Source: Hymenobacter sp. BRD128 (GTDB lineage Bacteria > Bacteroidota > Bacteroidia > Cytophagales > Hymenobacteraceae). From it: a DNA stretch of 64,000 nt. Under the pieces are notes generated by a model. That model did no database searches. It worked only from the letters and a program-made list of their open reading frames with translations, and was not told the DNA's origin. A program made the translations under genes and the position numbers. The stretch spans positions 1,240,001-1,304,000 of the forward strand of contig NZ_CP053908.1 of NCBI RefSeq assembly GCF_013256625.1, written 5' to 3'. Of this stretch, positions 25,318 to 32,635 are shown piece by piece (the first letter of the stretch is position 1; every line of letters starts with the position of its first letter).

Positions 25318-25824
25318 TTAAAAATTCAGTACTTCCTCTTCGTGGCCGTTGCGCAGCAGGGCACTGATTTTCTTGCCGTTGCCTTCGGCATTCACGATGT
25401 TCATCTGGTCGGCAAACTCGTCGAGTAATACGCCCTGCTGCAACAGCAGTTCCTTGGTAGCATGGGGCAGCGGCACCTTGGCGTAGAGCCAGTAGGCATC
25501 CTTTTCGGGCTGGAGGCCTAGAAACTGCACATCGAGCGGCAGGCGCGGCTGGCGCGGGGCGGCGGGCAGCAGCAGCTTGAGGTGCTGGTGCAGATACAGC
25601 TCGGCCAGGGGCAGGGCGCGGGGCTCGCGCAGGTCTACGGCTTTAGGCTGGCCCTTGGAAAGCGCCTTGGCGAAGTCGTCGGTAAAGACTTTCAGCGCCA
25701 GCTCTACCTGCTGCTTCTGCGGGTTCAGCTTCAGCTCCAGAATGCTGGTGTGGTAGGCGTGGCGGGTGCCCGCCACGCCGGGCAGGCCCAGCAGCAGGCT
25801 TAGCAGGAGGGGAAGTTTGCGCAT
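25318..25824 (-). CDS. DUF6702-family exported protein
   Basis: A 168-residue protein with a signal peptide (MRKLPLLLSLLLGLPGVAG). The mature part opens HAYHTSILELKLNPQKQQVELALKVFTDDF, a pattern found in small Bacteroidota proteins that usually sit beside membrane or peptidase genes. Alternating strands suggest a beta-sandwich. There is no catalytic motif. The start is ATG 25822-25824; longer readings run into the inverted repeat upstream. It follows rseP in the same direction, separated by the 58-bp hairpin repeat. Function unknown. Confidence 0.72.
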   Translation of the reverse strand: MRKLPLLLSLLLGLPGVAGTRHAYHTSILELKLNPQKQQVELALKVFTDDFAKALSKGQPKAVDLREPRALPLAELYLHQHLKLLLPAAPRQPRLPLDVQFLGLQPEKDAYWLYAKVPLPHATKELLLQQGVLLDEFADQMNIVNAEGNGKKISALLRNGHEEEVLNF

Positions 25825-25845
25825 AGCAGTGGAAGGCTCGTTTAG

Positions 25846-25903
25846 AAACCCGGCTGTCATTGCCGCGCTCCACACCGTTGCGCTCGCAATGACAGCCGGG
25901 TTT
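25846..25903. repeat. Perfect 18-bp inverted repeat (GTCATTGC family)
   Basis: Arms AAACCCGGCTGTCATTGC (25846-25863) and GCAATGACAGCCGGGTTT (25886-25903) are fully complementary. The element lies between rseP and the DUF6702 gene and could also terminate rseP transcription, since the minus-strand copy of the 3' arm ends in TTT. Confidence 0.7.
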
Positions 25904-25921
25904 TAAAGAATTAAAATTAAT

Positions 25922-27264
25922 TTAAAACAGCTTCATTACCTGCTTAATTACAATCACATACACCATCAAAGCCAGAATCAGCACCGTGCCCACGCGCTGG
26001 GCGCCTTCCAGGAATTTCTCCGACGGCTTGCGGCGCAGAATCATCTCGTAGAGCAAAAACAGCACGTGGCCGCCGTCGAGGGCCGGAATGGGCAGCAGGT
26101 TCATGAAGGCTAGCACCATGCTCAGCATGCCCACCAGGGTCCAGAAGTGCGGCCAGTCGAAGTGCCCACCAAACTGCTGGGCAATTTCTACCGGCCCCCC
26201 AGGCTTTCCGAAGCCGAGGCCTGGCCCTTGGCAATCATCGTAAACGCCTTGGCTTGCAAGGTGATAACGCCGAATGCTTTTTTGACGCCTTGTGGCACGG
26301 CCTCGCCCAGGCTGTAGTAGCGGGTGCTGAAGTGCAGCTGCGGCTCGGGGCGCACCCCAATTTTACCGGTCGCGCTCACGGCCACGGGCAAGGTCAGGGT
26401 CTGGCCGGCGCGCTGCACCTGCACGGGCACCGTTTTGCCCTTGTAAAGCGGCAGGGTGCGCAGCAACTCGTCGTAGTACTGAATGGGCGTGGTGCCGATT
26501 TGGGTGATGCGGTCGCCGGCCACGATGCCGGCTTTGGCGGCCGGGTTGCCGGGCACTACCTCCTTGAGGGTGAAAGGCTGGCGCGGCTCCACAAACAGGC
26601 TGTCGCCGGCCTTACTCATCTTGTCCATGAAGCGCGGGGGCAGCTTGGGCAGGTCGAGGAGCTGGCCGCCGCGCTCCACGGTGTAGTAGCTTTCCGACCC
26701 TAGCAGCACGTTGGGGTCGTACACGTCGTTGAACTCGGCGAAGGGCCGGCCGTTGATTTTTACAATCTGGTCGCCGTCGCGGAAGCCCATTTCGCGGCCC
26801 AGCTGGGTCGTTACTACGCCGTAGCGGGCCTCGGAGGCGGGCAGGTAGCTTTCGCCCAGCTTGTAGGTGAGGGCCGTAAAAATGACGATGCCGGTAAGCA
26901 CGTTCATAATGATGCCCCCGAGCATCACCAGCAGGCGCTGCCAGGCCGGCTTGGCCCGAAACTCGTCGGGCTGCGGCGGGCCGGCCAGGGCGTCGGCGTC
27001 CTGCGTTTCGTCCACCATGCCGTGAATGGCCACATAGCCGCCCAGCGGAAACCAGCCGATGCCGTACTCCGTCTCGCCCACTTTTTTCTTGAGCAGACTG
27101 AAGTTCCAGACGTGGGGCAGCGGAAACAGGAAGTCGAAGAAGATGTAAAACTTCGTGACTTTAATCTTAAAAAGCTTGGCGAAGGCGAAGTGCCCAAATT
27201 CGTGCAAGCCAACCAATAGCGAGAGGCCCAGCACCAGCTGGCCAATCATAACGAGAATTTCCAA
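25922..27264 (-). pseudogene. rseP: RseP-like site-2 protease, interrupted by a one-base shift
   Basis: Intramembrane zinc protease of the RseP/S2P family, which cuts anti-sigma factors within the membrane. The first 358 residues are intact: HEFGH at 21-25 in the first transmembrane helix, then a PDZ pair (GFRDGDQIVKINGRPFAEF; AKAGIVAGDRITQIG). The frame then ends at SASESLGGR. With one more base in the C6 run at 26195-26200 (plus strand) it reads SLGGPVEIAQQFGG and on through NLLPIPALDGGHVLFLLYE to the stop at 25922. That second part holds the LDGG motif with the catalytic Asp, so as written the product would lack its active site. Translation begins with TTG 27264 or ATG 27249. It lies downstream of dxr on the same strand. 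Confidence 0.85.
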
Positions 27265-27295
27265 AGAGAGGGATTTGTAGGTAATAACTAACCGC

Positions 27296-27381
27296 CATGC
27301 TGAGCTTGCCGAAGCATCTCGCTCGCATCTTTCGAGCGCTTTTCAACGAAGCGAGCAAGATGATTCGGCAAGCTCAGCATG
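27296..27381. repeat. Long inverted repeat (CATGCTGAGCTTGCCGAA family)
   Basis: Arms of 31 bp at 27296-27326 and 27351-27381 pair with two mismatches; the outer 18 bp, CATGCTGAGCTTGCCGAA, is identical. It occupies most of the 141-bp gap between dxr and rseP, in the same-strand direction. Confidence 0.7.
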
Positions 27382-27405
27382 ACAGACGTATCAGGTGTCA
27401 GGTAA

Positions 27406-28587
27406 TTATTTGTCAAGTAACTCAGTAGCGATTCTACGCGCCTCGGCATCCGTAGCGGCGTAGTCGGCTAGGGTTGGGGCTGCAAGATACGGCACCCTTT
27501 CCAGGCTCCCGGCTACCACGTCGGCCATGCCCAGAAAGCTGACTTTATCCTGCAAAAAGGCGGCTACCGCCACTTCGTTGGCCGCGTTGAGCACGCAGGC
27601 CGCCGTGCCGCCGCGCCGCATGGCCGCGTAGGCTAGCGGCAAGTGCCGAAACGTGCCCAGGTCGGGCGCCTCGAAAGTGAGGGTAGGATAGTCGAGAAAC
27701 GAAAAGCGGGGAAAGTTATTCCGCAGCCGCTCGGGGTAGCCCAGCGCGTACTGAATGGGCAGCTTCATATCGGGCAGGCCGAGCTGCGCCTTCAGCGAGC
27801 CGTCCTGAAACTGCACCAGCGAGTGCACGATGCTCTGGGGGTGCACGACGGCTTCAATCTGGTCATTTTCAAGGTTAAACAGCCACTTGGCTTCGATTAC
27901 TTCGAGGCCCTTGTTCATGAGCGTAGCCGAGTCGATGGTGATTTTAGCGCCCATTGTCCAGTTGGGGTGCTTCAGGGCCTGGGCTTTGGTGATGTGGGCC
28001 AGCTCGCTAGCCCCGCGCCCCCGAAAAGGCCCACCCGAAGCGGTAAGAATGACTTTCTCGATGGGGTTTTGGGCCTCGCCGGCTAAGCACTGGAAGATGG
28101 CCGAGTGCTCCGAATCGACGGGCAGCAGCGCCACGCCGTGCGCGCGCACCAGCTTGGTAACCAGCTCGCCGGCTACTACCAAGGTTTCCTTATTGGCCAG
28201 GGCAATGGCTTTGCCCGCCCGGATGGCGGCCACCGTGGGCACCAGCCCGGCGTAGCCCACCAGGGCCGTGAGCACTACGTCGACGTCGGGGCGCTGCACC
28301 ACTTCGGCCAGGGCGGCGGCGCCGGCCAGTACCTGGGTTTGGGGCTGGCTAGCCAGGGCGGCTTTCACTTCCTGGTAAAACTCGTCGCCGATAACCACGG
28401 CGGCCGGCCGAAACTCCTGGGCCTGCTGCACCAGCAATTGCCACTGCCGCCCGGCCGTAAGCACCGCCACCCGAAACCGGCCCGGCTGCTCGCGCACGAC
28501 TTCCAGGGCCTGCGTGCCGATGGAACCCGTAGAGCCCAGCAGCGCCAGCGATTTAAGAGCAGCTTGTTGAGAAAAAGAATCCGCCAT
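27406..28587 (-). CDS. dxr: 1-deoxy-D-xylulose 5-phosphate reductoisomerase
   Basis: A 393-residue enzyme that converts DXP to methylerythritol phosphate with NADPH, the committed step of the MEP isoprenoid pathway. The NADPH-binding GSTGSIGTQALEVV lies near residues 18-31. IALANKETLVVAGEL, LPVDSEHSAIFQCL and the flexible-loop region ASGGPFRGR follow, then HPNWTMGAKITIDSATLMNKG, with the metal- and substrate-binding residues conserved, and HPQSIVHSLVQF. A much longer open frame upstream is antisense to the SDR gene; ATG 28585-28587 fits both the family and a promoter box at 28612-28619. rseP lies downstream; dxr-rseP neighbourhood is common in bacteria. Confidence 0.94.
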   Translation of the reverse strand: MADSFSQQAALKSLALLGSTGSIGTQALEVVREQPGRFRVAVLTAGRQWQLLVQQAQEFRPAAVVIGDEFYQEVKAALASQPQTQVLAGAAALAEVVQRPDVDVVLTALVGYAGLVPTVAAIRAGKAIALANKETLVVAGELVTKLVRAHGVALLPVDSEHSAIFQCLAGEAQNPIEKVILTASGGPFRGRGASELAHITKAQALKHPNWTMGAKITIDSATLMNKGLEVIEAKWLFNLENDQIEAVVHPQSIVHSLVQFQDGSLKAQLGLPDMKLPIQYALGYPERLRNNFPRFSFLDYPTLTFEAPDLGTFRHLPLAYAAMRRGGTAACVLNAANEVAVAAFLQDKVSFLGMADVVAGSLERVPYLAAPTLADYAATDAEARRIATELLDK

Positions 28588-28611
28588 ACGCGAGGGTTGG
28601 GAATAGAAGCC

Positions 28612-28619
28612 CAAAGGTA
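28612..28619 (-). promoter_or_regulatory. Putative -7 box for dxr
   Basis: On the minus strand TACCTTTG, an exact TAnnTTTG match, 24 bp before the dxr ATG. Confidence 0.5.
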
Positions 28620-28731
28620 GGGCCATCCCGCCGGGCCCGGCGGCTACGTTATCCATTTGGCGCGGCAGCCCGTAAGGGAAGGTCCGGCCCGGCCGTTCCA
28701 ACTGTCCTTTTCCCTTCCAACCTCTTTGCAA

Positions 28732-29802
28732 ATGTCCGTCAAACTCAAACCCCTCGACCAGCAAGTAATTGTCATTACCGGCGCCACTAGCGGCATCGGG
28801 CTTGCCACGGCCAAGGCGGCGGCCAAGGCCGGCGCCCGCCTCGTGCTGGCCGCCCGCTCGCAGCCCGACCTCGATACCGTGGCCCGCCAGCTCGGCGGCC
28901 AGGTCGTGACCGTGGCCGCCGACGTGGCCGACCCGGCCGCCGTGCGTCGCATTCACCACGCCGCCCATGCCAATTTTGGGGGATTCGATACCTGGGTCAA
29001 CAACGCCGGCGTAGGCATGTGGGGCAAGCTCGAACAGGGCAACCTGGAAGATTTTAAGCGCCTCTACGACACCAACTTCTGGGGCATTGTGAATGGGTCG
29101 CTCGAGGCCATTAAGCACCTCAAGCGGCACGGCGGCGCGCTCATCAACCTGGGCAGCGTGGTATCGGACGTGTCGGTACCCATTCAGGGTATGTATGCCT
29201 CGAGTAAGCACGCTGTGAAGGGCTTTACCGATGCCCTGCGCATCGAGCTGGCCGATGAGAAGGCGCCCGTATCGGTGACGCTTATCAAGCCCGCCGCCAT
29301 CAACACGCCCTTCCCCGAGCACGCCCGCAACTACCTGGCCGAAAAGCCCAAGCTGCCCCAGCCCGTGTACGCGCCCGAGGAAGTAGCCAATGCCATTCTG
29401 CACGCCGCCGTGAACCCCATGCGCGATGTATTCGTGGGCGGCGGGGGTAAAATCATGAGCAGCGTGAATAAATACGTGCCCGGCGTGATGGACTGGGTGG
29501 AAGCCAAAACCGGCGTGGCCCAGCAGAAGCAGCAAGGCACCCGCGCCCAGGACCCCGCCGGCTCGCTGCACCGTCCCAACGGCCCCCACGCCAAAGTGCA
29601 TGGCAACAACCCCGGCCACGTAATGGAAACCAGCCTCTACACCCGCGCTCGCCTCAACCCCGTAGTGGCCGGCGTGGTGGTAGCTACCGGCCTGGCCGCC
29701 ACCATTGGCCTGTTTCTGGCCAACAAAGCGCCGCTAAAAGATGCGGGCGTACCGTTTGACTCGGGTGCTCACGAACCCCGCGTGCCGGTGACAGATAACT
29801 AA
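28732..29802 (+). CDS. Short-chain dehydrogenase/reductase with C-terminal hydrophobic anchor
   Basis: A 356-residue classical SDR. The nucleotide motif GATSGIG is at about residues 17-23, NNAGVG near 85-90, the catalytic serine in LGSVVS near 142, and YASSKHA (Tyr and Lys) near 156-162. The C-terminal 100 residues go beyond a typical SDR: a charged linker and then one hydrophobic segment (VVAGVVVATGLAATIGLFLA, about 309-328) that could anchor it to the membrane. Substrate cannot be predicted. A -7-like CCTCTTTG ends 2 bp before the ATG at 28732, suggesting a leaderless mRNA; the longer frame upstream is rejected. Confidence 0.87.
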   Translation: MSVKLKPLDQQVIVITGATSGIGLATAKAAAKAGARLVLAARSQPDLDTVARQLGGQVVTVAADVADPAAVRRIHHAAHANFGGFDTWVNNAGVGMWGKLEQGNLEDFKRLYDTNFWGIVNGSLEAIKHLKRHGGALINLGSVVSDVSVPIQGMYASSKHAVKGFTDALRIELADEKAPVSVTLIKPAAINTPFPEHARNYLAEKPKLPQPVYAPEEVANAILHAAVNPMRDVFVGGGGKIMSSVNKYVPGVMDWVEAKTGVAQQKQQGTRAQDPAGSLHRPNGPHAKVHGNNPGHVMETSLYTRARLNPVVAGVVVATGLAATIGLFLANKAPLKDAGVPFDSGAHEPRVPVTDN

Positions 29803-29837
29803 GCTGGCAGCAATTGGGGTAAAAGCCCATGAACCTA

Positions 29838-29882
29838 AAAAAGAACGTCCTGCTGAACTTGTTGAAGCAGGACGTTCTTTTT
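29838..29882. terminator. Bidirectional terminator with AAAGAACG arms
   Basis: Perfect 17-bp arms AAAAAGAACGTCCTGCT and AGCAGGACGTTCTTTTT around an 11-nt loop, between the convergent SDR and GH3 genes. Both strands end in a T-run. Confidence 0.8.
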
Positions 29883-29916
29883 AAGTCAGGTATCGGGACG
29901 GTAGAGCTAGCCGAGT

Positions 29917-32325
29917 CTATTTTACGCTCAGCTCCTCTACAGTCTGTTGCGGGGCCAGCAGCTTGCGGCTTTTTTGCACCACCACTGGCTTGGGAACGGA
30001 GAAGGTGGCCGACTGGCGAATATCGAGCGACGAGGCCCCGGCGCGGGCGGTGTAGGTGCCGGCGTCGGTCTGCCACGCCTCGGCAGCTGTGTTGTAGGAG
30101 GCCAGGTCGGCGGCGGTTAGGGTGAAGGTGAGGATTTGCGACTGGCCGGGGGCTAGCAGCCTGGTTTTGGCAAAGGCGCGCAGCTCGCTCTCGGGCTTGG
30201 CCAGGATGCCCTTTGGCGCGTGCACGTACAGTTGCACCACTTCCTTGCCCGCCACGGGGCCGCTGTTGGTCACGTTGAGGCTAGCCGTGATTTTGCCGGC
30301 CAGCGAAGGCGCGCTAAGCTGCAGCTTGCCGTAGGTGAAGGTGCTGTAGCTCAAGCCGTAGCCAAATTCGTAGGCCGGCTTCACCTTGAAGGTATTGTAG
30401 TAGCGATAGCCCACGTAAATGCCTTCGTTATAGGTGTTTTCGGAAGCTTTGCCCATCAGCGAGCCGTCTGCGCCCGGGGCAGTGCTGGCCAGCAGCTTGC
30501 CCGGAAACTCTGTGGCGTAAGGCACATCGGCATAGGCTACGGGAAACGTAGTGGCGAGCTTGCCCGAGGGCGATACCTGGCCGCTGAGCACGTCGGCCAG
30601 CGCGTGGCCGCCTTCCTGGCCGGGCTGCCAGCCCAGCAAAATGGCATCGGCTTGGCTGCGCCAGCTGGCCACCTCCATTACGCCGCCGGTGTTGAGGATA
30701 ACCACCACCTTCTTGCCCTGCGCATGGAAGGCTGCGGCTACCTGCTTGAGGAGCGCCTGCTCGGCGCTCGTGAGGTCGAAGTCGTCGGTTACTTTGCGGT
30801 CGCCACCCTCGCCGGCGCTGCGGCCCAGCGTGATGATGGCCACGTCGTTGGTTTGGGCCTGCTGCGCTAGCATGGTCGCGTCGGGCAGCATTTCGGGAAT
30901 GACGGGCAGCGGGTCAAAAAAGCTTCTTTTCTTGGGTAGCTTGGCTTTTTCGGTCCGCAGGTACTGGGCGTAGGCCTGGCTAGGGGTAGTGGCCACCGTG
31001 AAGCCCGCGGCGCTCAGGCCCTGCGCCAGCGACACCGTGTAGGCGCGGTTCACGTCGCCGCTACCCGTGCCACCCGCAATGAGGCTATACGACGTGTTGC
31101 CAAACAGCGCCACCTGCTGGCCGGCAGCCAGCGGCAGGGCCCTGGCCTCGTTGCGCAGCAGCACCATGCTCTCGGCGGCGGCCTGGCGGGCCACGGCGGC
31201 GTTGGCTTTCAGGGCCGGCTGGCTGCTGTATTTGTAGCCCTTGAAGGTGGGCGACTTGAGCACCAGCGCCAGCACGCGGGTCACGTTTACGTCGAGCTGA
31301 GCGGGTGTGAGCTGGCCGCTTTTGAGCGCCGCCAAAATAGCCTGGGTTTGCTTGTAGGTGCCCGGCTCCAGCAAATCGTTGCCGGCCTTCAGCTGGGCCA
31401 CGGCATCGGAGCCGCCGTACCAGTCGGTCATCACCAGCCCTTTAAAGCCCCATTCCTGGCGCAGCAAGCTCGTGAGCAGGTCGTGGCTTTCGGAGGTGTA
31501 GGTGCCGTTTATCTTGTTGTAAGACGACATCACCGTCCAGGGCTGCGATTTTTTCACGGCCAGCTGAAAGCCTTTCAAGTAAATCTCGCGCAGTGCCCGC
31601 TCATTAATGTGCGAGTTGAGCTGCATGCGGTTAAATTCCTGGTTGTTAAGCGCAAAGTGCTTAATACTAGTACCCACGCCGTTGCTTTCCACGCCGTTCA
31701 CAAATGCCGCGGCTACGCTGCCGGCCACCACGGGGTCTTCGGAATAATACTCGAAGTTGCGCCCGCCCAGCGGGTTGCGGTGGATGTTCATGCCCGGCGC
31801 CAGCAGCACGTCGATGCCAAAGTCGCGCACCTCACTACCGAAGGCCACGCCCACGCGGCGCACCAGCGTGGTGTCCCAGCTGGAGGCGAGCAGCGTGGCC
31901 ACCGGAAAGGCCGTGGCGTAATAAGTCTTGGTGCTGTCCTTGCCCCGAATGGCGTCGATGCGCACGCCCGCCGGGCCATCCGAGAGCGTGAGCGACGGGA
32001 TGCCCAGCCGCGCAATGGCGTGGGTGCGGCCGGCCGCGCCGGGTACTTTTTCGGGCACCTCGCGGTCGCCGGGGTTGCCGGGCGGCAGCAGGCCTTCGGG
32101 AAAGCCCGACGGATAAAAGCCCATGCCGACGACCAGCTTCACTTTTTCCTCAGTGGTGAGGGCGGCCAGAATTTCCTTGAGGCTCGCCTTGCCGAGCTGC
32201 GGTAGGTTGGCAGTTTGGGCCCGCGCGGGGCTGGCGGTGCCGAGCAGCGCGGCCAGCGCCAGCAGGCGCAGGGCCGGCAGCGCCAAGCGGGTGGGCCGCA
32301 AAGAATAGCGGTAGTGGGTGGGCAT
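29917..32325 (-). CDS. Exported glycoside hydrolase family 3 protein
   Basis: An 802-residue GH3 enzyme with a signal peptide (LALAALLGTASPARAQ region, about 20-37). The N-terminal barrel has LSDGPAGVRID, LLAPGMNIHRNPLGGRNFEYYSEDP-type text, the conserved KHFALNNQE lysine-histidine pair, and the nucleophile Asp in GLVMTDWYGG. The second domain includes GRSAGEGGDR, a good acid/base candidate region, and the C-terminal fibronectin-III-like domain opens near YGLSYSTFTYGKLQL. Activity is probably beta-glucosidase or beta-xylosidase; the sugar cannot be fixed from sequence. It is divergent from a second GH3 gene. Confidence 0.9.
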   Translation of the reverse strand: MPTHYRYSLRPTRLALPALRLLALAALLGTASPARAQTANLPQLGKASLKEILAALTTEEKVKLVVGMGFYPSGFPEGLLPPGNPGDREVPEKVPGAAGRTHAIARLGIPSLTLSDGPAGVRIDAIRGKDSTKTYYATAFPVATLLASSWDTTLVRRVGVAFGSEVRDFGIDVLLAPGMNIHRNPLGGRNFEYYSEDPVVAGSVAAAFVNGVESNGVGTSIKHFALNNQEFNRMQLNSHINERALREIYLKGFQLAVKKSQPWTVMSSYNKINGTYTSESHDLLTSLLRQEWGFKGLVMTDWYGGSDAVAQLKAGNDLLEPGTYKQTQAILAALKSGQLTPAQLDVNVTRVLALVLKSPTFKGYKYSSQPALKANAAVARQAAAESMVLLRNEARALPLAAGQQVALFGNTSYSLIAGGTGSGDVNRAYTVSLAQGLSAAGFTVATTPSQAYAQYLRTEKAKLPKKRSFFDPLPVIPEMLPDATMLAQQAQTNDVAIITLGRSAGEGGDRKVTDDFDLTSAEQALLKQVAAAFHAQGKKVVVILNTGGVMEVASWRSQADAILLGWQPGQEGGHALADVLSGQVSPSGKLATTFPVAYADVPYATEFPGKLLASTAPGADGSLMGKASENTYNEGIYVGYRYYNTFKVKPAYEFGYGLSYSTFTYGKLQLSAPSLAGKITASLNVTNSGPVAGKEVVQLYVHAPKGILAKPESELRAFAKTRLLAPGQSQILTFTLTAADLASYNTAAEAWQTDAGTYTARAGASSLDIRQSATFSVPKPVVVQKSRKLLAPQQTVEELSVK

Positions 32326-32635
32326 AGGACGTGAAAAAGAGTGAGGAATAAAAAAAACTGCGCTGTCTGCAGACTCCGGGCCGGCTGGCTAGCTACCCAG
32401 GCGCCTGCCTAAGCTAGCTAGATTGAACAATAGTACAGCATTTTAGTGATAATAACCACTTTACAATGTCTTATTTAGCGGAAGAAAAGGACAATTCCGG
32501 GGGCGGGCGGTGATTGGAAATAGTAATTTGGCCTTAAAAAGTAGGCCCGCTGTCCGCTAGCCCATACCTTCGGTCTTAGGCAGCCCCAGCGGCGGCTACA
32601 CTGTTTTTCCCACCCTCTTTTCGCTGTTTTGTTAC
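32326..32635. other. 310-bp intergenic region between two divergent GH3 genes
   Basis: The region is richer in A and T than its surroundings. It contains two AGCTAGCTAG-like blocks (near 32388-32423), an AT-rich centre (32440-32475), and a -7-like TACCTTCG at 32565-32572 that may serve the rightward gene. I see no copy of the 28-bp pectin element and no RNA gene. Confidence 0.4.

Noticed and set aside
28588..29619. A 344-residue N-terminal extension of dxr
   Set aside because: It runs antisense through the SDR gene; dxr has a good ATG at 28587 and its own promoter box.
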